Of a stretch of DNA of 64,000 nucleotides, positions 27,369-36,696 are shown piece after piece. The notes under the pieces were generated by a model. It did not search any database. It was not told the origin of the DNA and was given only the letters and a program-made list of their open reading frames with translations. The translations under genes and the position numbers were made by a program. Numbering within the stretch: position 1 is the stretch's first letter; each line of letters starts with the position of its first letter. Source of the DNA: an uncultured Bacteroidales bacterium (GTDB lineage Bacteria > Bacteroidota > Bacteroidia > Bacteroidales > UBA932). The stretch is taken from NCBI GenBank assembly GCA_934700615.1, contig CAKUXR010000012.1:29829-93828 (forward strand), written 5' to 3'.

Positions 27369-29180
27369 ATGCAGGCTATAATACTGGCAGCCGGGATGGG
27401 CAAACGTCTCGGTGAGCTGACAAAGAACAATACCAAATGCATGCTTGAGGTCAACGGCGTCAGGCTTATCGACAGATATATCTCAATTCTATCCGGTTAC
27501 GGACTTGAAAAACTTATCATTGTGACAGGATATCAGGGCCAGAACCTGAAGGACTATATCGGACACCGGTATGACGATGTCCTTAAGATTGAATATATTG
27601 ACAATCCCATATACGACAAGACAAACAATATATATTCACTGGCATTGGCGAAGGACGAACTCTGCAAGGATGACACTATCCTCATGGAGTCGGACTTGAT
27701 TTTCGACAAGAAGATTCTGGATATGCTCGTGTCCAGCCCCGAACCTGACCTTGCACTTGTGGACAAATATGAGAACTGGATGGACGGCACGATGGTCCGC
27801 ATTGACGAGGACCGCAATATCGTGAATTTCATCCCGAAGCAGGCATTCAGATATGAGGATGTCGATGTCTATTACAAGACCGTGAACATCTACAAGATGA
27901 GCAAGGAGTTCTGCCGTGACAAATATGTGCCTTTCCTGGAGGCATACAGCAAAGTCATGGGCAACAACGAGTATTACGAGCAGGTGCTCCGCGTGCTGAT
28001 TCTCCTGAACAACTCCAATATGAAGGCACTCCCTGTGGGGGATTCCAAATGGTATGAAATAGATGATGTCCAGGACCTTGACATCGCTTCTGCCCTTTTC
28101 TCGGACGGTTCCGTGAAGTATCAGGCATATCACAGGCGCTATGGCGGCTATTGGCGTTTCCCGCATCTGCTGGACTATTGCTATCTGGTGAATCCATATT
28201 TCCCGACCAAGAGAATGCACGATGAGTTGAAGTCCAATTTCGACGTGCTGCTGGAGAATTATCCGTCAGGCATGTATGTGAATTCCCTTCTAGCCGGCAA
28301 GTATTTCGGCGTTAACCAGGATTATATTGTCGTGGGCAATGGCGCAGCGGAACTTATAAAGATAATGATGGAGGAGCATTCCGGTGAAAAGACTGGCGTG
28401 ATTTTCCCTACATTCGATGAATATCCGAACAGGCTTGAATACTCCAGCATTGTTCCATATGTCTGTGAGACAGATGATTACAGTTACACTGCCGATGACC
28501 TGATGGCGTTTTTCGCCGACAAGGGCGTGTCAATGCTGCTGCTCGTGAATCCTGACAATCCTTCGGGGCACTATATGCCGAAGCAGGATGTGCTGAGGCT
28601 GATAGAATGGTGCAAGTCAATGAAAATCAAGTTGCTGCTGGACGAGAGCTTTGTAGATTTCGTGGATTCCGAGGCTGACTGCAGCTTGTTGCACAATGAA
28701 GTCCTGGAGTCGTATGAGGGGCTTTATATAATGAAGAGCATCTCCAAGTCCTATGGCGTTCCAGGACTCAGGCTCGGTGTCCTTGCGTCTTCGGACAAGG
28801 GCCTGATATCCAGGATAAAGAAAGAGGTAAGTATCTGGAACATAAACTCTTTTGCGGAGTTCTACATGCAGATATTCGGAAAATATGAAAGCGATTACCA
28901 TGCAGCCTGCAAAAAGTTCATTGCCGAGAGGGCGTCTTTCTATGAGGATCTCAAGACCATCCCTTATCTTCGCGTAATCCCTTCACATGCGAATTATTTC
29001 CTTTGCGAGGTCGTTTCCCGATTCACATCGGCTGAACTGACGCAGCTCCTTGTGGAGAATGATGTTCTGGTCAGCGACTGCGGCAAGAAACGCAACATGG
29101 CCGGAAAACAGCTTGTGCGGCTGGCCGTGAGAGACCACGAGGACAATCAGAAACTCATAGGCATACTGCGCTCTTTATAA
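27369..29180 (+). CDS. Nucleotidyltransferase-aminotransferase fusion protein
   Basis: A 603-residue two-domain enzyme. Residues 1 to about 235 are a LicC-like nucleotidyltransferase: ILAAGMGKRLGELTKNNTK binds the nucleotide, NPIYDKTNNIYSLALAK resembles CTP:phosphocholine cytidylyltransferases, and MESDLIFD supplies the metal site. Residues from about 250 are a fold-type I PLP enzyme of the class I/II group close to HisC/CobD, with NPDNPSGHY, LLLDESFVDF and the Schiff-base lysine in SISKSYG (about Lys460). Such a fusion could make an amino-alcohol or amino-acid phosphate and activate it with CTP in one polypeptide; this is inference. A domain-order analogue is known in phosphonate (CMP-AEP) pathways, but no PepM gene is present here. 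It is first in a cassette with LicD. Confidence 0.85.
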   Translation: MQAIILAAGMGKRLGELTKNNTKCMLEVNGVRLIDRYISILSGYGLEKLIIVTGYQGQNLKDYIGHRYDDVLKIEYIDNPIYDKTNNIYSLALAKDELCKDDTILMESDLIFDKKILDMLVSSPEPDLALVDKYENWMDGTMVRIDEDRNIVNFIPKQAFRYEDVDVYYKTVNIYKMSKEFCRDKYVPFLEAYSKVMGNNEYYEQVLRVLILLNNSNMKALPVGDSKWYEIDDVQDLDIASALFSDGSVKYQAYHRRYGGYWRFPHLLDYCYLVNPYFPTKRMHDELKSNFDVLLENYPSGMYVNSLLAGKYFGVNQDYIVVGNGAAELIKIMMEEHSGEKTGVIFPTFDEYPNRLEYSSIVPYVCETDDYSYTADDLMAFFADKGVSMLLLVNPDNPSGHYMPKQDVLRLIEWCKSMKIKLLLDESFVDFVDSEADCSLLHNEVLESYEGLYIMKSISKSYGVPGLRLGVLASSDKGLISRIKKEVSIWNINSFAEFYMQIFGKYESDYHAACKKFIAERASFYEDLKTIPYLRVIPSHANYFLCEVVSRFTSAELTQLLVENDVLVSDCGKKRNMAGKQLVRLAVRDHEDNQKLIGILRSL

Positions 29181-29199
29181 TACTGAAATCTTTGACAGA

Positions 29200-30141
29200 A
29201 TGAAACTTGTTGACTTCGAACATATAAGCAGATTGGGCATAACTCCTGCGGAGTGTGTTTCATGGGCTGACCATATCATCCGCCATAAATATGAATGTGA
29301 ACTTCCGGCAAAAATAAGCATCCACCTTCCGGACAATGTCTTTGTGAATACGATGCCGTCTTATATTCCTGACGAGAAGGTCTATGGCGTGAAGGTGGTT
29401 AACCGTTATCCCCACAGGGTGCCGTCGCTGGAAAGCTGCATAATGCTCTTTGATTCCGTGACCGGAGAGGAACTTGCCCTTATGGATGGAACCTGGGTGA
29501 CGGCAATGAGAACAGGCGCTGTGGCGGCATTGGCAATCAGACACTTGAGAAAGCAGAATGCCAAAGAGTATGCTTTTATGGGACTCGGAAACACGTGCAG
29601 GGCCACTCTGCTCTGTATGCAGGCAATGGAACCGGAGCGGGAAATCCATGTGAGACTTCTTGCCCATAAGGGTCAGGAAAATGATTTCATGGAGCGCTTC
29701 AGGGATTTCGGCAACATCTCTTTCACCATTGTCAATGATACCGGGTCCCTTGTCCGCGGTGCAGAGGTGATCCTCTCCTGCGTCACTGCTGCTGACGGGC
29801 TGGTCGCTCCCGATTCGTGCTATGATGAAGGAGTTCTGGTTGTCCCCGTCCATACCAGAGGTTTCCAGAACTGCGACTTGTTCTTCGACAAGGTGTTCGC
29901 AGATGATACCTCCCATGTCCGCGGATTCAAGTATTTCGACAAGTTCAGGTCTTTCGATGAATTTTCCAATGTCCTTCTTGGAAAAAATCCCGGAAGAGAA
30001 TCCGACTCGGAACGCATTCTTTCATATAATATAGGAATTTCACTTCATGACATGTATTTCGCGTCCAGGATATTCGGCAAGATAGGAAATGATGTTCCTG
30101 AATTTACATTGACACCGGGCCTTCCTAAATTCTGGGTGTAG
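29200..30141 (+). CDS. Ornithine cyclodeaminase / mu-crystallin family enzyme
   Basis: A 313-residue NAD(P)-dependent enzyme. The family core MDGTWVTAMRTGAVAALA is followed by the dinucleotide loop AFMGLGNTCRATLL and a closing YNIGISLHDMYFASRI. Relatives act as ornithine cyclodeaminases, ketimine reductases or amino acid dehydrogenases that interconvert imines, amines and amino acids. It lies 19 bp downstream of the nucleotidyltransferase-aminotransferase gene and upstream of licD. It may therefore produce or recycle the amino compound used by the PLP domain. True ornithine cyclodeaminase activity is unlikely from context, since no arginine or proline genes are nearby. Confidence 0.82.
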   Translation: MKLVDFEHISRLGITPAECVSWADHIIRHKYECELPAKISIHLPDNVFVNTMPSYIPDEKVYGVKVVNRYPHRVPSLESCIMLFDSVTGEELALMDGTWVTAMRTGAVAALAIRHLRKQNAKEYAFMGLGNTCRATLLCMQAMEPEREIHVRLLAHKGQENDFMERFRDFGNISFTIVNDTGSLVRGAEVILSCVTAADGLVAPDSCYDEGVLVVPVHTRGFQNCDLFFDKVFADDTSHVRGFKYFDKFRSFDEFSNVLLGKNPGRESDSERILSYNIGISLHDMYFASRIFGKIGNDVPEFTLTPGLPKFWV

Positions 30142-30211
30142 ATTTTTTGAAAATAGCCAACTCTTTCATAACTTTAGACATTTTTCGGAGAAACAGATTT
30201 ATATAACAGAT

Positions 30212-31120
30212 ATGGACGACAAATATAGAGCGGTTTTGCTCCGCACTATGAAAGATTTCATGAAGTTCTGCGATTCTGCCGGACTTACATGGTATCTCGC
30301 TTTCGGAGCGGCAATAGGAGCGGAGCGGCACAAAGGCATGATTCCTTGGGACGATGACATTGATGTCTATATGCCGAGGAAGGATTACGAGAAATTCCTG
30401 AATATGTCAGGCAAGGTGGCACAGATTGCACCGGGACTGGAAGGTGAATATGACATTGTCAGCACCAGGACTTCCGATTCGGACTATCCCGTAGCTTTTG
30501 CCAAATTCATGGACATGAACACTACGATATGGGAGCAGGAGAAGTATCCTGTCGTTTTCGGAATGTTCGTGGATGTCTTTCCTCTGGATTCTGTCGGTCC
30601 GGATTTGGACGCCAACAGGCGGCTTAAGAACAAGTATAATTCCACTTTCAAGAGATATCGCCGTTCAATCCGCAGATACAGGTTTATGGATTGGCTCCGT
30701 ATGATTGCCGGAGGCCGTTTCATGAAGGCTGCCGGGGTTGTGAAGGACCTCCTGTGGATGCGTCCTCGCAAGAACAGTCTGCGTGAAGAGTTCAATGCCA
30801 TGGATGCCGCAATGGCGGAATCTGCCGGAGACATGCGGATTACTCTCGCGACCTACTCTTCAGTAGAGAAAGTCTGTCATCCGAAGGCTCTCTTCGAAGG
30901 TTATACCTTGGCCGATTTCGAGGATTTCGAGGTCCGGTTGCCAATCGGAGATGATGCGATTCTGCGTCAGATATATGGCGACTATATGCAGTTGCCTCCC
31001 AAATTTGAAAGAATCTCCAGTCATTCGCACTTTTTCGTGGATTTGTCGAGGCGCATGACCATCAGGGAGGCCAAGGCCGAAATCAGAAGCGGAAAACGCG
31101 AGAAATATGCGGGAAGATGA
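30212..31120 (+). CDS. LicD-family phospho-aminoalcohol transferase
   Basis: A 302-residue LicD protein. The diagnostic block runs AIGAERHKGMIPWDDDIDVY, with Asp47-Asp48-Asp49 and Asp51 as metal-binding residues, then MPRKDYEKF. LicD enzymes transfer phosphocholine or related groups from CDP-activated donors onto glycans. Here the donor is probably supplied by the fusion enzyme two genes upstream. No membrane helix is evident; it should act on lipid-linked or cytosolic glycan. A 70-bp gap with a weak -7-like sequence (near 30173) precedes it, and its stop overlaps the next glycosyltransferase start by 4 bases. Confidence 0.88.
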   Translation: MDDKYRAVLLRTMKDFMKFCDSAGLTWYLAFGAAIGAERHKGMIPWDDDIDVYMPRKDYEKFLNMSGKVAQIAPGLEGEYDIVSTRTSDSDYPVAFAKFMDMNTTIWEQEKYPVVFGMFVDVFPLDSVGPDLDANRRLKNKYNSTFKRYRRSIRRYRFMDWLRMIAGGRFMKAAGVVKDLLWMRPRKNSLREEFNAMDAAMAESAGDMRITLATYSSVEKVCHPKALFEGYTLADFEDFEVRLPIGDDAILRQIYGDYMQLPPKFERISSHSHFFVDLSRRMTIREAKAEIRSGKREKYAGR

Positions 31121-32349
31121 GAGTCCTCTGGTTCACAAATACTCCTCCTGCCGAAGCCAACGGAAAGCTGAAGTATAATGGCGGAGGCTGGGTCTCTTCT
31201 CTGAAGGATCTCATGTCAATGCGGACTTCCCTTGGAATTGCGTTCGTCTCCAAGTCACAAGGTGAGGTTTCCGTCATCGGCGGGGTGGAATATTATCCCG
31301 TTTTCAATCCCTACGAAAGGAGCCGTTCGGGGCGTGTGAGGAAACTTCTCGGAGGAAGTATGATGGAAAACGCATATATAATGGATGCGTTCACGAAGGT
31401 TATCGATGATTTTTCACCGGATGTCATTGAAGTCTTCGGTTCAGAACATATATACGGAAAGATAGCTGCCTATACGGATGTCCCTGTGGTTCTTCATCTT
31501 CAGGGTATCCTGGGGGAGTGCTGGAAATCATTCCTTCCTCCGGGAATGTCAATGTTGCGGTATTGCATGTCCGGCAAAGGACTGGCAGGCAAGTTCGGCA
31601 AGTTTTATTATGCCGAATCCTTCAGGAGGCGCAGCAGACAGGAGAAAATGATTTTTGAGACTGTTAAGAATTATATCGGCCGCACGGACTGGGACAGGCA
31701 ATGCGTCATGAAATCCAATCCGGATGCCGCCTACTTCCCGCTCGAAGAAGTGATGCGCCCCCAGTTTTATGCCAATGCCGGAAAGTGGAAGGGCCTTGAT
31801 ACCGATAATCCATTGATTGTCACGACTATATCCGAGGCTCCGTTCAAGGGAATGGATCTTGTCCTCAGGACGGCTGATGTGCTGGTCCGCAAATACGGAA
31901 GGAAATTCCGTTGGGTGGTATATGGCAATACCGATGCCGGATTCTTCGAAAAATTCACCGGAATCAAGGCTGATGATGTCAATGTTACCCCTGCTGGCGT
32001 CATTGACGCGGACGGGCTCGCCGAGGCTCTTGTCAATGCCTCTGTGTATGTCCATCCTTCTTACATTGAAAACAGTCCAAACAGTCTCTGCGAGGCCCAG
32101 ATGACAGGCGTGCCTTCGGTTGCTGCGGATGTCGGGGGCATTCCTACTATCATTGACAATGGCAAGACCGGTATTCTTGCTGAAAGGGGAGATGCCGGCA
32201 GTTTTGCGGCAGCGATAGTGTCCCTTCTTGATTCTGAGGAACTTTCCCGGAAAATCAGTGCAGCTTCCGTAAAAAAGTCCTTGGTGCGCAACAACCCGGA
32301 CGCCATCGCTGAAAGACTTATGGAAATTTACAGAATTGTTAAAGCTTGA
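31117..32349 (+). CDS. Glycosyltransferase family 4 protein
   Basis: A 410-residue GT-B glycosyltransferase. The C-terminal half has the GT4 pattern: YVHPSYIENSPNSLCEAQMT (E-x7-E region), then GVPSVAADVGGIPTII. The N-terminal acceptor domain starts with MRVLWFTNTPPAEANG, the usual Rossmann strand and loop. ATGA overlap with licD implies coupled translation and a common target: it may add the sugar that LicD decorates. Donor and acceptor are not inferable. The SecA promoter begins 36 bp after its stop, closing the cassette. Confidence 0.88.
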   Translation: MRVLWFTNTPPAEANGKLKYNGGGWVSSLKDLMSMRTSLGIAFVSKSQGEVSVIGGVEYYPVFNPYERSRSGRVRKLLGGSMMENAYIMDAFTKVIDDFSPDVIEVFGSEHIYGKIAAYTDVPVVLHLQGILGECWKSFLPPGMSMLRYCMSGKGLAGKFGKFYYAESFRRRSRQEKMIFETVKNYIGRTDWDRQCVMKSNPDAAYFPLEEVMRPQFYANAGKWKGLDTDNPLIVTTISEAPFKGMDLVLRTADVLVRKYGRKFRWVVYGNTDAGFFEKFTGIKADDVNVTPAGVIDADGLAEALVNASVYVHPSYIENSPNSLCEAQMTGVPSVAADVGGIPTIIDNGKTGILAERGDAGSFAAAIVSLLDSEELSRKISAASVKKSLVRNNPDAIAERLMEIYRIVKA

Positions 32350-32384
32350 AAACCGGCGCAATTGCAATTTTTCCATAGATTCAT

Positions 32385-32392
32385 TATATTTG
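32385..32392 (+). promoter_or_regulatory. -7 promoter element for secA
   Basis: TATATTTG lies 28 bp before the secA ATG and matches TAnnTTTG. Confidence 0.6.
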
Positions 32393-32420
32393 CGAAATTA
32401 AGTTAAAAACAGATTATAAA

Positions 32421-35400
32421 ATGGCATTAGCAGATATCATAAAGAAAATGTTCGGAACAAAGTCGGACCGGGACATGAAACAGGTAAGGCCTATTCTGGA
32501 CAAGGTGCTGGCGGAGTACGCGACCATTGACAAACTTTCAAATGACGAACTTAGAGCTCTTACTGAGGATTTGAAGAAGAAGCTTCGCGAATGCGAGGCT
32601 CCTTTCGAGAAGAGAATCGCCGAAATCAAGGACGAGCTTGAGAAGGATATTCCTGTAGAAGAGAAGGAAACTCTTGCTACTGAGTCAGATAAACTTGTGA
32701 AGGAAGAGGACAAGGAAATCGAGAGAGTTCTCGATGAGATTCTTCCTAAGGCTTTTGCCATCATGAAGTCTACAGCGCGCAGGTTCGCGCAGAATCCTGT
32801 TGTCGAGGTGACTGCAAATGACTTCGACCGCAATCTCAGCACGACACGTGATTTCGTGAAGATTGAAGGGGACAAGGCTCTCTGGCAGAACCATTGGATG
32901 GCCGGCGGAAACGAGGTTACCTGGGACATGGTCCACTACGATGTCCAGATTATCGGTGGTATCGTTCTTCATCAGGGAAAGATTTCCGAGATGGCTACCG
33001 GTGAGGGTAAGACCCTCGTAGCGACTTTGCCTGTATTCCTCAATGCGCTTGCCGGAAAGGGTGTGCACATGGTGACTGTGAATGACTACCTCTCCAAACG
33101 AGACTCGGAATGGATGGGACCGCTCTACATGTTCCATGGACTTTCAGTAGATTGCATTGATAAGCACGAGCCTAACAGCGATGCCAGAAGAAAGGCATAT
33201 GAGTGTGACGTGACATTCGGAACCAACAATGAATTCGGTTTCGACTATCTTCGTGACAATATGGCCACAAGAATGAGTGACCTTGTCCAGCGCAAGCATC
33301 ATTTTGCGATTGTCGATGAGGTGGACTCTGTCCTTATCGATGACGCTAGAACTCCTCTTATCATATCAGGTCCTGTAGCTAAGACTCAGGATGACGAGCA
33401 GTACAAGATTTTCAGACCTTACGTCGAGAAACTGTATGCCAGCCAGAAGTCCTTTGTTACCAAGACTTTGAACGAGGCCAAGAAGGCGATTGCCGACGGG
33501 AAGGAGGATGAAGGAGCAAAACTTCTCTTCCGTTGCCACAAGGGACTTCCTAAATATCAGCCTCTCATCAAGTTCCTGAGTGAGCCGGGCATGAAGCAGC
33601 TGATGCAGAAGGCCGAGAACTTCTATATTCAGGACAATGAGCGCCAGATGCCTGAAGTTACTGATCCTCTGTACTTTGTGATCAATGAGCAGCAGCATTC
33701 CATCGAATTGACCGACAAGGGCCATGATGTGCTTGCTGCAGAGGTGTCAGACCCGAACTTCTTTGTCCTTCCGGATATGGGTTCAATGCTGGCTGACATT
33801 GAAAAGAGCAGTCTTTCCGAGGCTGAAAAGCATGAGAAGAAGGATGCTCTCATGGAGGATTACGCCCTCAAGAACGAGCGTGTCCACACAATGATCCAGC
33901 TCCTGAAAGCTTATGCGATGTTCGAAAAGAACGTGGATTATATTATCTCCGAGGACGGCAAGGTAAAGATTGTCGATGAGCAGACCGGCCGTATCATGGA
34001 GGGCAGAAGGTGGAGTGACGGATTGCATCAGGCAGTCGAGGCCAAGGAGAATGTCGCTGTGGAGGCTGCTACCCAGACATTCGCTACAATTACTCTCCAG
34101 AACTACTTCAGAATGTATCACAAGCTTGCCGGTATGACAGGTACTGCTGAGACTGAGGCTGGTGAGTTCTGGTCCATCTATAAACTTGATGTTGTCGTTA
34201 TCCCTACGAACAAGCCTATTCTCAGGATTGACGAGGAAGACAAGATATATAAGACAAAGAAGGCCAAATATGCGGCCGTGATCAACCGCGTAGAGGAACT
34301 TCGCAAGGCTGGTCGTCCAGTGCTCGTGGGTACTACGGACGTCGATACTTCAGAGCTCCTGAGCCGAATGCTCAAGATGCGTGGAATTCCTCACAATGTG
34401 TTGAATGCCAAGCAGTTCGCAAGAGAGGCGGAGATTGTCGCACAGGCCGGACAGTCAAGTACTGTGACAGTTGCCACCAACATGGCCGGCCGAGGAACTG
34501 ATATCAAACTTTCTCCTGAGGTCAAGGCTGCCGGAGGTCTTGCGATTATCGGTACCGAGAGACATGACAGCCGTCGTGTCGACCGTCAGTTGAGAGGTCG
34601 TGCGGGACGTCAGGGAGACCCGGGTTCTTCTACATTCTATGTGTCATTTGAGGACAAGCTCATGCGTCTGTTCGGCTCCGACAAGATTGCCTCAATGGTG
34701 GACAAGATGGGAATGACTGAGGAGGATGCTCTCGAGAGCAAATATCTTTCAAGGAGTATCGAAACTGCCCAGAAGAAAGTGGAGGAGAACAACTTCGGTA
34801 TCCGTAAGAGACTTCTCGAGTATGACGATGTCATGAACTATCAGCGTGAAGCCATCTATTCAAGACGTCGTAATGCGATGTCCGGCGAGCGTATCGAGAT
34901 CGATGTGATGAACATGATGATTGATGCTGCCGATGTTATAGTTGAAAAGGCGGAAGGCATGAACTATGCGGACTTCTCAAGTTCGCTGATGGGACAGCTC
35001 TCTATAGATCCTGGCTTCGATGAGGCATTCTGGACAAGTGCAAAGAAGGAAGAAATCAAGAAAGCCCTCACTGCACAGATGAATGCAGTCTATAACAGAA
35101 GAATGGCTGCCATGATCGAGAAGGTTTATCCTTTCATCAAGGAAATACAGGAGACTCAGGGTGAGAAATGGCAGAATATCGCGGTTCCTATCACTGACGG
35201 CCGCAAGGTTCTCCAGCTTACCTTCAATCTCAAGAAAGCATATGAGACACAGGGACGCGAGCTTGCCAAGTCACTCAGCAAGGTCATCATCCTCTATCAG
35301 ATTGATGAGCATTGGAAGCAGCAGCTCCGTGACCTCGATGACCTTCGCCAGTCTGTACAGAATGCCGCATACGAGCAGAAGGATCCGCTTGTAATCTATA

Positions 35401-35708
35401 AACTTGAGAGCTACAATCTCTTCGCTTCAATGCTGGAGGCTCTGGATAAGGACGTGCTTTCGTTCCTTCTCCGCGCTACCATCTTCCTGAAGCAGCCGGA
35501 TCAGGCAGAGCAGGCTCCTAGAGAGGCGGCTCCTCAGCGCAGACAGGACATGTCAAGGATGCAGACCCAGCACGGTGACCTTGCTACAAACGGTGCTCCC
35601 AAGACCAAGATGCCGATTCATGTAGATAAGAAAATCGGACGTAATGATCCTTGCCCATGCGGTTCGGGACTCAAGTATAAGAACTGCCACGGAAAGGGGC
35701 TTGTATAA
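32421..35708 (+). CDS. secA: Preprotein translocase ATPase SecA
   Basis: A 1095-residue SecA, long like other Bacteroidota SecA proteins. The Walker A region reads MATGEGKTLVATLPVF, Walker B and its surroundings read IVDEVDSVLIDDARTPLIISG, and helicase motifs VATNMAGRGTDIKL and QLRGRAGRQGDPGSS follow. The extreme C-terminus has the zinc-binding SecB/phospholipid motif CPCGSGLKYKNCHG. It drives unfolded proteins through SecYEG at the cytoplasmic membrane. An extra stretch inside the nucleotide-binding part (about residues 310-450) accounts for the length. The bactofilin gene starts 22 bp downstream. Confidence 0.97.
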   Translation: MALADIIKKMFGTKSDRDMKQVRPILDKVLAEYATIDKLSNDELRALTEDLKKKLRECEAPFEKRIAEIKDELEKDIPVEEKETLATESDKLVKEEDKEIERVLDEILPKAFAIMKSTARRFAQNPVVEVTANDFDRNLSTTRDFVKIEGDKALWQNHWMAGGNEVTWDMVHYDVQIIGGIVLHQGKISEMATGEGKTLVATLPVFLNALAGKGVHMVTVNDYLSKRDSEWMGPLYMFHGLSVDCIDKHEPNSDARRKAYECDVTFGTNNEFGFDYLRDNMATRMSDLVQRKHHFAIVDEVDSVLIDDARTPLIISGPVAKTQDDEQYKIFRPYVEKLYASQKSFVTKTLNEAKKAIADGKEDEGAKLLFRCHKGLPKYQPLIKFLSEPGMKQLMQKAENFYIQDNERQMPEVTDPLYFVINEQQHSIELTDKGHDVLAAEVSDPNFFVLPDMGSMLADIEKSSLSEAEKHEKKDALMEDYALKNERVHTMIQLLKAYAMFEKNVDYIISEDGKVKIVDEQTGRIMEGRRWSDGLHQAVEAKENVAVEAATQTFATITLQNYFRMYHKLAGMTGTAETEAGEFWSIYKLDVVVIPTNKPILRIDEEDKIYKTKKAKYAAVINRVEELRKAGRPVLVGTTDVDTSELLSRMLKMRGIPHNVLNAKQFAREAEIVAQAGQSSTVTVATNMAGRGTDIKLSPEVKAAGGLAIIGTERHDSRRVDRQLRGRAGRQGDPGSSTFYVSFEDKLMRLFGSDKIASMVDKMGMTEEDALESKYLSRSIETAQKKVEENNFGIRKRLLEYDDVMNYQREAIYSRRRNAMSGERIEIDVMNMMIDAADVIVEKAEGMNYADFSSSLMGQLSIDPGFDEAFWTSAKKEEIKKALTAQMNAVYNRRMAAMIEKVYPFIKEIQETQGEKWQNIAVPITDGRKVLQLTFNLKKAYETQGRELAKSLSKVIILYQIDEHWKQQLRDLDDLRQSVQNAAYEQKDPLVIYKLESYNLFASMLEALDKDVLSFLLRATIFLKQPDQAEQAPREAAPQRRQDMSRMQTQHGDLATNGAPKTKMPIHVDKKIGRNDPCPCGSGLKYKNCHGKGLV

Positions 35709-35730
35709 TGATAACTAACTGAAGCAAGTT

Positions 35731-36123
35731 ATGAGTAAAACACAAGCACCTGTTGTCAATGTCAATGAGGTCAGCCGTATTTCCACCGGCACAGTTCTCA
35801 AGGGTGAGATCAATTCACCGGTAGATTTGCGTATTGACGGAATCTTCGAAGGACGTATTTTTTCAAGCGGACGCGTCGTCGTAGGCGAGAAGGCTGAAAT
35901 CAAAGGCGAAATCTTTTGCGAAAACCTCGATTTCTGGGGCAAGATGGATGGCAGCATCTATGTCAGGGACACTCTGACATTGAAAGATACCAGCCGCGTC
36001 AAGGCTGACTTGCACATCCAGCACCTCGTTGTAGAGTATGGTGCGCATTTCGACGGCCAGTGCTCTACACTTGCGGAAGGAGAATTCGAGAAGGTTTCAG
36101 GAACTGAACCGAAGGCAGAATAA
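35731..36123 (+). CDS. Bactofilin (polymer-forming cytoskeletal protein)
   Basis: A 130-residue protein with the bactofilin beta-helix pattern: repeating short strands with conserved Gly and hydrophobics from STGTVLKGEINSPVDLRIDG through GRVVVGEKAEIKGE to VKADLHIQHLVVEYGA. It is flanked by a short disordered N-terminus and an acidic C-terminus. Bactofilins assemble into membrane-associated filaments that localise cell-wall or division enzymes. The gene sits between secA and an exported small protein 5 bp downstream. Confidence 0.9.
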   Translation: MSKTQAPVVNVNEVSRISTGTVLKGEINSPVDLRIDGIFEGRIFSSGRVVVGEKAEIKGEIFCENLDFWGKMDGSIYVRDTLTLKDTSRVKADLHIQHLVVEYGAHFDGQCSTLAEGEFEKVSGTEPKAE

Positions 36124-36128
36124 ATCAT

Positions 36129-36554
36129 ATGTCCAGACTTTTCAAGATACTAGTAATATTGCTGTTGTCATTTCCTTTTATGGGGAATGACGGCAGTGGT
36201 GTATCCGGAAAGTCTGTCGGCAATGGTTTTGATATGCTGCTCTCCCATACCGGTCATTCTTATAGCATTGACAATGCCGATTTGAGCGATGAGTTCTGCT
36301 ATAATGACTGGAATACTCTTGAAATTGCGTCAGGCGCAAATCAGGTTGTCCCTGTCCGGGTGCACGGTAGTGAATCTGAAAGGACTTCGGAATCGCTTAC
36401 CTCAGGCGCCCATTTGAAATCATCGTTCTCCAAGAACGGAAAAATCGAAAGTGTAGTACGTTCCGTACAGTATTGTTTATATACCGGACTTCTTCCGTCC
36501 GGCACGGCTTCTTTTTCGAAGCATCTTATAAGTCTCAGAAAGATAAGAATTTAG
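36129..36554 (+). CDS. Hypothetical small exported protein
   Basis: A 141-residue frame starting 5 bp after the bactofilin stop. The N-terminus MSRLFKILVILLLSFPFM is a plausible signal peptide or membrane anchor. The rest is polar and Ser-rich with two Cys and no recognised domain. The tight spacing supports a real gene cotranscribed with the bactofilin; the low-complexity composition argues for caution. No function is assigned. Confidence 0.45.
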   Translation: MSRLFKILVILLLSFPFMGNDGSGVSGKSVGNGFDMLLSHTGHSYSIDNADLSDEFCYNDWNTLEIASGANQVVPVRVHGSESERTSESLTSGAHLKSSFSKNGKIESVVRSVQYCLYTGLLPSGTASFSKHLISLRKIRI

Positions 36555-36696
36555 GGTAAGGTTTCGGATGCGGCATCGCGTCCGGCGCTATCATTGACCT
36601 TCACAATTTCGCAGGCGCGTTGTCTGCGGGGAATTTTTATCAACCGGGGACATGTCACATCAGCATTGACAATCCCCACAAAAGAGATTTATTATC

